NCBI GenBank assembly: GCA_009763385.1
Contig: CM019825.1
Span: 112,835,131 to 112,899,130, forward strand
DNA length: 64,000 nt
Direction: 5' to 3'
Origin: Coix lacryma-jobi var. lacryma-jobi
Taxonomy: Eukaryota > Streptophyta > Magnoliopsida > Poales > Poaceae
The notes under the pieces were generated by a model. The model searched no databases, was not told the DNA's origin, and was given only the letters and a program-made list of their open reading frames with translations. Positions 54,176-64,000 of the stretch are shown piece after piece (the first letter of the stretch is position 1; each line of letters begins with the position of its first letter). The position numbers and the translations under genes were made by a program.

Positions 54176-55982
54176 TTAGATGGGATCATTAAATTGTAAG
54201 AATTCAATCAAGTCTACTTCATTTTCCACATTTTCAGGTTCAAGAAAAACTTTTAAGCGTTGGCCATTTACCTTAAATGTGTTACCTGTATCATCTTGGA
54301 TGGTAATGGCTCCATGAGTTGAAGTGTCGACGACCTTAAAAGGTCCTTCCCACTTACTCCGAAGTTTCCCATGCCTAAAGAGCTTAACTCTTGAATTGAA
54401 TAGCAGAACCTTATCCCCGGGCTTAAACTCTTTATGCTTGATTCTCTTGTCATGCCATCTCTTTGTTCTCTCTTTGTAGATCTTGGCATTATGGTAAGCT
54501 TTTTTACGCCATTCTTCTAGCTCTGAGAGTTGCATCTTTCTTTTTGTCCCTGCAGCTTCAAAGTCCATGTTCCATCGTTTCATGGCCCAGTGAGCTTTGA
54601 ACTCAAGCTCGACAGGTAGATGACATGTTTTCCCATATACAAGCTGATAAGGTGACATACCTATGGGTGTTTTGTATGCAGTTCGATATGCCCAGAGTGC
54701 ATCAGGGAGTTTGTCCTTCCATCCTTTCCCCATTTCATCAACGGTCTTTTGTAGGATATTCTTGATTTGTTTGTTAGATGTTTCTGCTTGACCGCTAGTT
54801 TGGGGATGGTATGCTGTAGCAATGTTGTGACGAATTCCATGATCCGTTAGGTACTTCCGGAAGACCTTGTCTATGAAGTGTGACCCTCCATCACTTATGA
54901 CCATCCGGGGTGTACCAAATCGAGGAAATATCACTTCATGGAACATTCTCTTGGCATGTTTCGAATCAGCATTTCTGCACGGTATTGCTTCTACCCATTT
55001 GGACACATAGTCTACAGCTACCAAGATGTATTCGCAATTCCCGGACATAGGAAATGGCCCCGTGAAATCAATCCCCCACACATCAAAGAGTTCAATTTGA
55101 AGATTGTTTGTGAGAGGCATTGCATCTTGGGCGTTAATATTCCCATGTTTCTGGCATCTGTGGCATCTCCAAACAAACTCCTTTGTATCTTGATACATCG
55201 TTGGCCAGAAGAAACCACTTTGCCAGATCTTGGCATGTGTCCGGAATGCTCCATAGTGTCCTCCATATGGCGAGGCATGACATCTTTCCATAATTTGAGT
55301 AGCCTCAGCCATAGGAACACACCTTCTCAATAATCCATCGGCGCAGACTCGAAAAAGATATGGCTCATCCCATTGGTGCGAGCGACTATCATGGATCAAT
55401 TTTCTTTTGTTCGCACCAGGTGGGACATAGCCTTTTACTATAAAGTTCACGATGTCTGCGTACCATGGATCGGAGGTTGTTACCTTGAGTAGGGCATTGT
55501 CCCTTAGGTAGTCATTGATGGGTAGCTCATGTATTTCCTTATACTGAAGACTAGACAAGTGGTCAGCTACCGAGTTCTCTACTCCCTTTTTATCTCTTAT
55601 ATTTATGTCAAACTCTTGGAGTAGAAGAATCCAACGGATTAACCGAGGCTTCGCATCTTTCTTAGTAAGGGGGTACTTAAGAGCTGCGTGATCAGTGTAG
55701 ATAATTACCTTTGCTCCCACTAAGTAAGATCTAAACTTGTCTATAGCACAGACAACAGCCAACAACTCTTTTTTCTGTTGTAGCATAGTTGAGTTGTGGT
55801 CCAGATAAGGTTTTGCTAGAATATGATATAGCATAATGCTTTTTATCCTTGGTTTGGACCAAAATGGCCCCAACCGCAAAGTCGCTAGCGTCACACATGA
55901 TCTCGAATGGAAGCTTCCAATCAGGTGGTTGAATAATTGGAGCTGAGATGAGTGCCTTTTTAAGGATTTGAAAGGCTGCATG
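54176..55982 (-). pseudogene. pol: Athila pol: RNase H and integrase
   Basis: Reading leftward: RNase H start with [15 protein letters not shown], then a T6 run on the plus strand at about 55779-55784 that carries one extra base and shifts the frame, then [19 protein letters not shown] and [11 protein letters not shown]. The integrase has the zinc finger ([23 protein letters not shown]), the core ([20 protein letters not shown], and the glutamate of [10 protein letters not shown]) and the C-terminal module ([10 protein letters not shown]), ending at 54176 with FLQFNDPI. The part left of the shift is open for about 530 codons. The RT half lies right of the chromovirus that inserts at 55983. 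The protein would integrate element DNA in the nucleus. Confidence 0.88.
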
Positions 55983-58540
55983 TGTAACGTAACGGCTCTA
56001 ATCCCATGGCCCACTGATCACCGTCAACCACTGACAGTCGATCCGTACAGCCAAGTGATTAAGGCCGGTTCCGCTACTGGGCTACATCAGTGCCCGATGT
56101 CCGCAGGATCATCTCACAATTCAGTTACAATCTTTTGAACATTTTGACAAATAACATCGGAGTAAATAGCGGAAGACTTAGATAACAATAGTTTTACAAA
56201 CCAGGGTTCAACATAAAATTAAAGTGAAGTTATTACAGACCATAGTTCAAAATAGATAGAGTTGGCAGAGTAGCATATGACAACAACTGAAGGGTAAAGA
56301 AACTTCACCCAGCCCGAGGGTGAATAATCATTCATCGGCCTCTTCGGCCTCTTCCTGAACAACAGTCACACAACAGGGTCCAAGGCATACTGAGGAATCT
56401 GTCATACCTGCAACATGGGTAATAAAACCCTGAGTACAAAGGTACTCAACAAGACTTAACCGACTAAAGAAAAAGGGAGAAGACTCAGGAATGAAGGCTT
56501 AGGGTAGTCAAGGTAAGGCTTAAGCAAGATCAAGTATTTCGCAGAAAAGCATTTTTGTAAATCTTATTTTATTTTGAAAGATTTAGTGTTCCTCAATTCT
56601 TCATCGTTCATGATTCATTTTACATTTCAAAACATTCCTAGTTGAGAACCACTCTCCGTTGACAGTCAGTGGACCAAGTCTCCATAACCGAGGAGCAACG
56701 TTAATCCGGATAAATAATACTCAGCTGAGGATCCCTATCCACACTGCATATGTAGCACCCAAGCTTGCATATGCCAACTCGTCTTCCACGATTCCTCCAA
56801 GATTGGGCCCGGTCCTACGCCACCCGGAAGTACAGTACACCACTCCAATCCGGGACTCTAACCCACGTGGGTACATGCTACTTCCGCCATCTCTCCACTC
56901 CCAGTGCGCGGTTGTCGGTCCAATAATGGATTTCTCGGAGCCAGAGCTTTCCATAGTATGTGAATAGTTACAAGTCTTGACCAGCAGGCCCCCATACGGA
57001 TGGTCCCTACATTTTTCCGCCAGCGACAAGCACCTCGGGACTCTAACCCAAGAGTACAGGTCCTGTCGGTTTTTCAACCCTGTCCCGGTCGGTGTCAACT
57101 GTTGAGTCCTGGACTACAACATGACGGCACCGTACGCAAGGACAACCTCTCCTCGCCATTAACTAGGTACGGATCAGATACCTAGCCAACAGCCGGGGAG
57201 TAAAGCCAAATTCCCAAAAAGATTCTTAAGTGATCACACTTTTGAAATTGGCATTTTTATTGCAAAGTCTAATTCAATAAGCATTGCTAAGCATTTTTCA
57301 AATACTTTTGAAAAGCAGGCTTTGGGTGTATCAGTGGTCAAGGTGGATAATGCATCAGTTAGGATATCACTCAACTCCTATAAACCTAATGCAATAATTT
57401 AACTCAAAAGCATTTAAGGAAAACACTTTATAAATTCAAGGAAAGGGTTAAATGCACCGGGGCTTGCCTTGGATGGCAAAGAGAGCAGACTCGGGGTAGG
57501 AGTAGGTGTCGGAGCTCGGGGTTGCCTCGGGGACAGATCCTTCGGTGGCTACCTCGACTTCAGGTCCTCCTTCGTCAACTATACGGATGCAATAATGAAT
57601 GCTCATGAGAATGATGATATGAACTTATGGTGCAAGACAATTCCACTGATTCTAGATTACTCTTAAACAAGGCATAATCGAAATCTAGGTTGAGCATAAA
57701 AGGTAACCATTTCTTCCTTAAGCAATATTGATTAAACTAGCCCTTATTATAATTATCCTAAGCATCAACCAAACATAGCATTACAAACATCATAGACCAA
57801 AGGGTAGGGGTCTATAAACATCAATCAATCCAAAGATCACATCATCAAACACTTATTACCAACCCTAATCCATCTTTTCTATTTCCTTAATTTAGTTAAA
57901 AGGTCATTTTATGAAGTTGCTCCAAAAATTACCAAATTAATCACATAAGTTCATTATGGTGTAGATAGACGGCAAAACAAATTTCATAATTTTTGGAGGT
58001 CATTAAGGTGCTCAAATAAAATCAGACATTTAATTAACAAAAGGCACTATTTAACAATTAAAATAAAAGCTCAAAAATCAACTTGTTCCAAAAGACTTCA
58101 AAATTTTACCAGAGACTAAACATGGCATAAGAAGCTCACAAAAATTTGTATCATGATTTTTGGAGTTATAAATAATTTTCTAAAAAACCAAAACCATCCA
58201 TTTATTAATTAAAAGAGGGATTTTACATTTTCAAATTTTTGCACAAAACTCAAGTTTCATATTTTTATAAAATACTCCAGAGCATAAAGAGTCTACCACA
58301 AAAATTTCAGAATTTTTGGATGCACACAGAAAATCATACAAAAAAAAAGAAAACCGAACACTATTCACATCTCTCAGAAAAAGAAAAGAGCACTGTGCTC
58401 CTTCTTGGCCGGGCTCGGCGAATCGCGGGGCTCGGGCGAATCGCGCGGGGCTCGGTCGAGACGGGCTCGGTCGAGACGGAAGCGACAGCTTCGTCCGAGG
58501 CCTGGCCCGGAGGCTCGGGCGAGACGGAGAAGTGAGCCTC

Positions 58541-58695
58541 CGTCCGAGGCTTGTCTCGGGCGAAGCGGAGAGCATGCGTCGCCGAGGCTTGGGCTCGGGC
58601 GAAGCGGAGGGCATGCGCTTGCCGAGGCTTGGACTCGGGCGAAGCGGAGGGCATGCGCTCGCCGAGGCTTGGGCTCGGGCGAAGCGGAGAGGAAG
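58541..58695 (-). repeat. 40-base minisatellite in the LTR
   Basis: Four tandem copies, the last partial, of a 40-base unit beginning GCCGAGGCTTGGGCTCGGGC at 58581, 58621 and 58661, with a diverged copy at 58541. The core CTCGGGCGAA also occurs singly upstream at 58424-58460. Confidence 0.85.
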
Positions 58696-59121
58696 CAGAG
58701 GCCGAAGGCTCGGATGCTTACCACGGGTCGGAGGCAGGGCTCGAGGGTGAGGCTCGACTCGTTCTCGAGGGAGAAGATGACCGCGGCGGCGCTCCGGCGG
58801 TCCGGCGGTCCTGCGCAACACACGAGACCGCAAGGGCCGGGTCAGAGTCGCGCGGGGCCAAGGAACACAACACGGGGATCGGTGAGGGATGATCATGGCC
58901 GGAGACGGCGAATTCCACGAACCCGAGCTCGCCGGGTTTCTGGCGGGGATGGGAACGGCGAGCTTACGCCGGGTAAACGGAGGCGGGGAAGGTGAAATTG
59001 AAGGGTGGGAAAGCTTCACGAGCTCAAGGCGGAGCTTCTGAGCTAGGTGGTGGAGCGGCGGAGTGTCTGGAGTTGGCCGGCCACGGTGGCGGAGGTGGAG
59101 TGCGGAGGTCGGGCTCCGGCG

Positions 59122-59135
59122 GGCTTATATAGCCG
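59122..59135 (-). promoter_or_regulatory. TATA box of the chromovirus LTR
   Basis: Minus strand GGCTATATAAGCCC, itself an inverted repeat. Transcription would start about 30 bases to the left, making U3 about 1.15 kb and R plus U5 about 3.1 kb. Confidence 0.65.
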
Positions 59136-60283
59136 CGGCTAGGGGACGGTAGAGACCTCGGGGTTACGCGGGTAAAGTTTGCGGGGGCGTGCGCACTCGA
59201 TTGCGCTCTGGCGGATAAGCTGGCGGGCAGCCGGGGCTCGGGCGCAAGCTCGGCCGGCGATGGCCACGCGGCGGCGGCGGCTGGGCACTGTAGGGGCCGA
59301 GAGCGAGGGTCAGCGCTCGCGTGCGGGCGCGGAGGGAACCGGGAGACAGCGGCGGCAGGATAAGGGCGCGTGGGGAGCAGCCGCATGCGCTGCAGGCGCA
59401 GCGCCGGCGCCATGGCCGGGCCCCCCTTCCCTCTGGCTCTACGGGAAGAAGAACAGTGCTAGGGTCTAGGGTTTGACTTTTGGCCAGTTTCTGAATTTTG
59501 CAAAAATCTCCCAAAATTTGAACTGTGCGACAAAAACCCAAAACACCAAAGTTGTTCAGAAAAAAGAGATCTACATCTTTGTTAATATGCACATTTTCAA
59601 ATTCCAAATAGTGTTTGAGCTATATTCAAAAACAGAAAAGGGAACACTTTTCAAATTTGATTCAAATCAAAATTACTTTGGATTTCAAACTGAACTTGAA
59701 AATCTTTATACATGAAAGTTGTTCCATTTGTCAAAACCTGCAACTTTGCTAATATACACTTTATCTGAAACTCAATAGTTTTTGAATAAATTTTAAAACT
59801 AAAAAGAGGACAAAAACTGGAATTTGAATGAATTTGAAATTACTTCAAATTTTATATAGAAACATGGAAATCTGTAAATACCAAAGTTGTTCCTCTAGGT
59901 CAGATTCCAACTTTGCTTTTTGAACCAACTCAAAATTTTGAATTTTGAAAAAGTTATCAAAAAGGGAATAATTCCAGGATTTGGGATTTTAGGGTTTTGC
60001 AAAGGAAATTCAAATCAAATCTGATTTTTGAACTTTGATCAAAGCAACAAACATCAGGGCACTAAATTTGAACAAGAATTACATAGAACTAGGCACAGAG
60101 GTGAAATTACCATTTTGCCCCTATAGGAAGAAGTGGGCTAATAAGGGTTGTTGCAATAGAGGTACATCACATAAAATGATACACTAAGCAAATGCATACA
60201 CAAGAAATCATGATCAAGATGATTAATGATGCTAATGATGATATGTCAAGTTAATTACATGCTTAAACACCAGAGGTGTTACA

Positions 60284-60300
60284 GCCTTCCCCCCTTAAAG
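60284..60300 (-). promoter_or_regulatory. Polypurine tract of the chromovirus
   Basis: CTTTAAGGGGGGAAGGC on the minus strand, touching the LTR start. Confidence 0.85.
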
Positions 60301-60360
60301 AAATCTCGCCCCGAGATTCTGCGTCTTAAGAAAGGACATAGAAGGGATAAAGGCAAAACT

Positions 60361-63300
60361 TTACATAGACAGGGATTCGAGAAAGTCGGTATAGTTCTTT
60401 GCCAAGAAGTCTTCAGATTCCCAAGTAGCTTCTTCTTTAGAGTGCTGGTTCCACTGGATTTTGTACCACCTTGTGGTAGTTCTTCGAGTAACTCGATCTT
60501 TGTGATCCAACACGCGAACTGGATATTCCGAGTAGGATAGATCAGGCTCTAGCTCGACACCTTCAACTTCCACGACATGTTCTGGTACTCGGAGGCACTT
60601 CTTGAGTTGGGAGACATGGAAAACATTGTGGACAGCAGAGAGATGATCGGGCAACTTCAGCTTGTAAGCTACCTTGCCACAACATTCCAAAATCTCAAAC
60701 GGACCAATGTAGCGGGGTGCTAACTTTCCCTTGACCCCAAAACGAGTGACTCCTTTGGTTGGTGAGACCTTGAGATATACGTAATCTCCAACTTGAAACT
60801 TCAGAGGTCGACGTCTCTTGTCAGCATAACTCTTTTGTCGGGATTGGGCAATCTTCATGTTCTCTTGTATCTGCTTGACTTTCTCTTCCATATCTTTGAC
60901 CAGGTCAACTCCAAAGAATTCTCTTTCTCCGGGCTCAGACCAACTGAGGGGTGTACGACAACGACGACCGTACAGTGCTTCAAAGGGTGCCATTTTGATG
61001 CTTTCTTGATAACTGTTATTATATGAGAACTCTGCCAAGGGCAAACAGTCATCCCAAGTATCTGCGAAGGTGAGCACACATGCTCTCAACATATCCTCTA
61101 ATACTTGGATGACTCGCTCAGTTTGTCCATCTGTTTGTGGATGATATGCTGTACTATGCAAGAGCTTGGTTCCAAGTGAGGTATGGAACGCTTTCCAGAA
61201 CTTTGCGACAAACTGAGTACCACGATCAGAGATAATGGTCTTGGGTATTCCATGAAGCTTCACTATGTTGTTCTTGTACAAGGCGGCATACGTGGGGACG
61301 GCGTAGCTGGTCTTGACTGGCAGAAAGTGAGCTTGCTTGGTGAGTCGGTCCACGATTACCCAAATGGAATCAAAACCTTTCTGAGTCTTGGGTAGCCCAT
61401 TGATAAAATCCATGCTGATATCTTCCCACTTCCAGGCAGGTACAGATAAAGGCTGCAATTCTCCTCCAGGCTTCATGTGCACGGCTTTGACTTTCTGACA
61501 AGTATCACAGCGAGCGACATAGCGAGCGATTTCAATCTTCATCTTTGTCCACCAGAATCTCTGCCTTAGATCCTGGTACATCTTGTTGCTGCCGGGGTGG
61601 ATGGAAAACCTAGACAGGTGTGCCTCATCAAGGATCAACTGTCTCAACTCAGGCACCTTGGGAACTACTAGACGGTTCTTGAACCAAACAACTCCTACAT
61701 CATCGATCCTGAAACAATCAGCCTTACCGGTCTGGACCTTTTCGATGATGTGCTTGATTCCAAGGTTATCTTTCTGTGCAGCGATGACTTGTTCCTTGAC
61801 CGATGTTTCTATCCTGACATTGTTCAGGCTTCCTTGCGGAACTATCTCAATACCCATCCTTTCAAGAGCATGGCACAAGGAAAGATCATAGGGCTTCGTC
61901 GTCAGACAGTTGCAGTATGACTTGCGACTGAGGGCATCGGCAACTACATTTGCCTTACCAGGATGGTAATGTACTTCGATATCATAGTCCTTGATTAACT
62001 CAAGCCATCTTCGCTGTCTCATGTTCAGCTCTTCTTGGGTGAAGATATACTTCAGGCTCTTGTGATCGGTGTACACATTGCAGGTACTGCCCAACAGATA
62101 ATGACGCCATATCTTCAAGGCATGAACCACTGCTGCTAACTCAAGGTCATGGGTTGGATAATTCTCCTCATGTCGCCTAAGCTGCCGTGAGGCATAAGCG
62201 ATCACTCGACCTTCTTGCATCAAAACACAGCCTAACCCAGTACCAGATGCATCACAGTATACATCAAAGGGTTTCTCGATGTCTGGTTGAGTTAGGACTG
62301 GTGATGTAGTTAGTAGTTTCTTCAAGGCTTGAAAAGCTTGCTCACAGGCTGTTGACCAAACAAAATCCACGGAATTCTTCAACAACTCTGTGATAGGCTT
62401 GGCAACTCTGGAGATGTCTGGGATGAAACGACGATAGTATCCAGCCATTCCCATGAAGCTGCGAACTTCGCGGACAGTGGTAGGTGGCTTCCAATCCAAG
62501 ATATCTGCCACCTTTCCAGGGTCAACTGACACTCCTTCAGCGGACAGGACATGACCAAGGAATTGAATTCGATCTAGCCAGAATTCACATTTACTGAACT
62601 TGGCATACAGCTGGTGATCTCTGAGACGAGAGAGAACGACACGAAGATGCTTGGCATGATCTTCAGGAGTTCTTGAATAAACAAGGATGTCGTCAATGAA
62701 CACGACTACAAATTTATCGAGCTCTGGCATGAACACAGAGTTCATGAGATACATGAAATGAGCGGGGGCATTGGTCAAGCCAAAAGACATGACCAAGTAC
62801 TCATATAGACCGTATCTGGTGGTGAAAGCTGTTTTGGGAATATCTTCGGGATGAATTTTTATTTGGTGATAGCCAGATCTGAGGTCGATCTTGGAAAACA
62901 CTCTGGCTCCAGATAACTGGTCAAACAGAAGATCAATGCGAGGCAAGGGATATTTATTTTTGATGGTGACCTCGTTGAGCGGGCGATAGTCAACGCACAG
63001 ACGAAGGCTTTTGTCCTTCTTCTTCACAAAGATAGCAGGACAGCCCCAAGGAGATGAACTTGGGCGAATGAGACCCTTATCCAATAGCTCTTGCAATTGG
63101 ATCTTTAGCTCTGCCAACTCTCTGGGAGGCATTCGATAAGCTCTACGGGATATAGGAGCAGTCCCGGGCTTTAGCTCTATAGCAAACTCAACATCACGGT
63201 CGGGAGGCAGACCAGGTAAATCTTCTGGAAAGACATCAGGGAACTCACAGACTACAGGGATGTCTCGGATCCCTTGATCATAGGTAGCATTTAGCTGTGT

Positions 63301-64000
63301 GGTAGCTGGTTTTGAAGGCATAGGAAGTTGGAGAAGGAGTTTGGAGGTACTGTTAGGAATATCCACTCTCACAACTCTATTCAAGATGTCTATCATGGCT
63401 TTATACTGACACATCCAATTCATGCCTAAGATGACATCTATCTCTTGATCGCGCAGTACTATCATGGTGGTAGGAAAGACATGTTTCCCCAACATTACTG
63501 GTATACTGCGGACCACTTCCTTAGTATTTATCCGCCCTCCAGGCGAAAGTATGCAGAAACTCTCTTTTAACTCCCCCATGGGCAAATCATGCTTGATGAC
63601 AAAAGTGCGACTGATGAAGGAATGCGATGCACCAGAATCAAACAAGACGACTGCAGGATGATTAGCAACAGGGAACCTACCGAGCATGACGGGCTCTCCG
63701 TCTGGGATGTTACTGACGGTGCTGAAGTAGACTTGCCCGTGCTTCCTGACAAGCTTGCCCTTCTGAACGTGCTGCTGCGGTGCACGGTGCTGCTGCTGTG
63801 ATCCTCCAGGGCCTTTCTGTGCATGCTGGGCATTCTTCTTGGGTTTTGGGCACTCGCGAGACCAGTGACCAACTTGGCCACAGTTGTAGCATGGATGGTT
63901 GTAAGCTGTTTGTGGGGTGGTGACACGAACACCAGGGGCGTTCGGCTGAGTGGCACTTTGCTGGTTGGCATTGTGGGTGGTGGCCGCGGTACGAACGACC
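60361..64000 (-). CDS. gag-pol: Chromovirus gag-pol polyprotein, 3' part, uninterrupted
   Basis: One frame without stop from the window end to TGA/TAG-type end at 60361. The gag zinc knuckle [14 protein letters not shown] lies at about 63850-63895. Counting from the methionine at 63687 (not a true start): protease D17-S-G-A, RT 190-460 with F-I-D332-D333, RNase H with D479, E516 and D541, integrase zinc finger H690, H697, C727 and C730, catalytic D760, D821 and E857, a GPF module (RYIGPFEIL) and a C-terminal chromodomain at about 1055-1104 ([20 protein letters not shown]). All catalytic residues expected are present. The protein copies element RNA and inserts the DNA; chromodomains of this type are associated with targeting heterochromatin. 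Whether the gag start is intact cannot be seen. Confidence 0.93.
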   Translation of the reverse strand, partial: VVRTAATTHNANQQSATQPNAPGVRVTTPQTAYNHPCYNCGQVGHWSRECPKPKKNAQHAQKGPGGSQQQHRAPQQHVQKGKLVRKHGQVYFSTVSNIPDGEPVMLGRFPVANHPAVVLFDSGASHSFISRTFVIKHDLPMGELKESFCILSPGGRINTKEVVRSIPVMLGKHVFPTTMIVLRDQEIDVILGMNWMCQYKAMIDILNRVVRVDIPNSTSKLLLQLPMPSKPATTQLNATYDQGIRDIPVVCEFPDVFPEDLPGLPPDRDVEFAIELKPGTAPISRRAYRMPPRELAELKIQLQELLDKGLIRPSSSPWGCPAIFVKKKDKSLRLCVDYRPLNEVTIKNKYPLPRIDLLFDQLSGARVFSKIDLRSGYHQIKIHPEDIPKTAFTTRYGLYEYLVMSFGLTNAPAHFMYLMNSVFMPELDKFVVVFIDDILVYSRTPEDHAKHLRVVLSRLRDHQLYAKFSKCEFWLDRIQFLGHVLSAEGVSVDPGKVADILDWKPPTTVREVRSFMGMAGYYRRFIPDISRVAKPITELLKNSVDFVWSTACEQAFQALKKLLTTSPVLTQPDIEKPFDVYCDASGTGLGCVLMQEGRVIAYASRQLRRHEENYPTHDLELAAVVHALKIWRHYLLGSTCNVYTDHKSLKYIFTQEELNMRQRRWLELIKDYDIEVHYHPGKANVVADALSRKSYCNCLTTKPYDLSLCHALERMGIEIVPQGSLNNVRIETSVKEQVIAAQKDNLGIKHIIEKVQTGKADCFRIDDVGVVWFKNRLVVPKVPELRQLILDEAHLSRFSIHPGSNKMYQDLRQRFWWTKMKIEIARYVARCDTCQKVKAVHMKPGGELQPLSVPAWKWEDISMDFINGLPKTQKGFDSIWVIVDRLTKQAHFLPVKTSYAVPTYAALYKNNIVKLHGIPKTIISDRGTQFVAKFWKAFHTSLGTKLLHSTAYHPQTDGQTERVIQVLEDMLRACVLTFADTWDDCLPLAEFSYNNSYQESIKMAPFEALYGRRCRTPLSWSEPGEREFFGVDLVKDMEEKVKQIQENMKIAQSRQKSYADKRRRPLKFQVGDYVYLKVSPTKGVTRFGVKGKLAPRYIGPFEILECCGKVAYKLKLPDHLSAVHNVFHVSQLKKCLRVPEHVVEVEGVELEPDLSYSEYPVRVLDHKDRVTRRTTTRWYKIQWNQHSKEEATWESEDFLAKNYTDFLESLSM

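Larger units (their letters stand above)
39609..55982 (-). mobile_element. Athila element (Ty3/gypsy), 3' part, two insertions
   Basis: Pieces in element order (right to left): pol from RNase H through integrase (55982-54176), 3' non-coding region (54175-53900, resuming at 42255-40977) and 3' LTR (40976-39609). Sirevirus copy 2 splits the 3' region and the chromovirus starting at 55983 splits pol; the rest of the Athila element lies right of that chromovirus, outside the window. The integrase motif [12 protein letters not shown] and the LTR/polypurine design support Athila. It sits in a copia RT relic. Confidence 0.85.
55983..60283 (-). repeat. 3' LTR of the chromovirus (4.3 kb)
   Basis: Minus strand starts TGTAACACCTCTGG at 60283 and ends CCGTTACGTTACA at 55983, giving inverted TGTAAC/GTTACA ends. 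The AT-rich U3 is followed by a GC-rich stretch at about 58390-59470 that includes the promoter and a minisatellite. The 262-codon frame at 58231-59019 (minus) lies over this stretch; its Ser/Pro/Arg composition mirrors the repeat and I do not call it a gene. Confidence 0.8.
55983..64000 (-). mobile_element. Chromovirus (Ty3/gypsy, Tekay-like), apparently intact, 5' part outside
   Basis: 3' LTR 55983-60283, polypurine tract, and a gag-pol frame open to the window end. The insertion split the Athila RNase H; the five bases left of it are GCATG. An open frame through zinc knuckle, protease, RT, RNase H, integrase and chromodomain, without a stop, shows this is the youngest or best preserved element here. 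The 5' LTR, primer site and gag start must lie right of 64000. Confidence 0.9.

Noticed and set aside
58231..59019. 262-codon minus-strand frame
   Set aside because: Lies over the GC-rich minisatellite of an LTR; repeated Ser/Pro/Arg mirrors the DNA repeat, and equally long frames exist on the other strand.
1..64000. Host genes, disease-resistance clusters, rRNA, centromere satellite
   Set aside because: Searched by eye on both strands; every stretch with coding character belongs to a retrotransposon, and no short satellite monomer array was found.

Overview
The window is a block of nested plant LTR retrotransposons, with no host gene, tRNA, rRNA or prokaryotic feature that I can support. 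Sirevirus-type Ty1/copia elements, Athila-like and chromovirus-type Ty3/gypsy elements, very long LTRs, and CG/CHG-rich palindromes in LTRs point to a large-genome grass, probably panicoid. The organism is an inference; the element types are read from the sequence.

Layout, left half (1-35124). The outermost layer is a decayed chromovirus (Ty3/gypsy, + strand): pol from 28375 and a 4.4 kb 3' LTR at 30683-35124. An Athila-like element is inserted in its reverse transcriptase; its 3' LTR is 26813-28374 and its 5' part lies left of the window. Inside that sits Sirevirus copy 1 (+ strand), whose 5' part is also left of the window. Three later elements split Sirevirus copy 1: a coding-empty gypsy element in gag (1-3326, - strand), a gag-protease-only gypsy element in the RT (5704-15035, - strand, target duplication CTAAG) and an Athila-related non-coding element in the 3' LTR (19585-25494, target duplication GTGGG).

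Middle (35125-39608). Old fragments carry a solo Sirevirus LTR (35151-39278, duplication CCAAA). A second solo LTR of a different subfamily is inserted in it (36072-38176, duplication GTGAG).

Right half (39609-64000). An Athila element on the - strand has its 3' LTR at 39609-40976 and pol at 54176-55982. It is split by a complete but decayed 11.6 kb Sirevirus copy 2 (42256-53899) and by a chromovirus (55983 to beyond 64000, - strand). The chromovirus has a 4.3 kb LTR and one uninterrupted gag-pol frame over the last 3.6 kb; it is the only apparently functional coding sequence here.

The decayed elements depend in principle on intact relatives: the coding-poor copies keep LTRs, primer site and polypurine tract but lack RT and integrase. 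The most interesting signals are in cis-acting DNA: covarying hairpin arrays and swapped short-motif arrays in Sirevirus LTRs, a duplicated primer-binding site absorbed into the LTR of two Athila-like families, an element whose two LTRs disagree in U3 only, and a spliced-looking antisense reading frame inside the gag-protease element.
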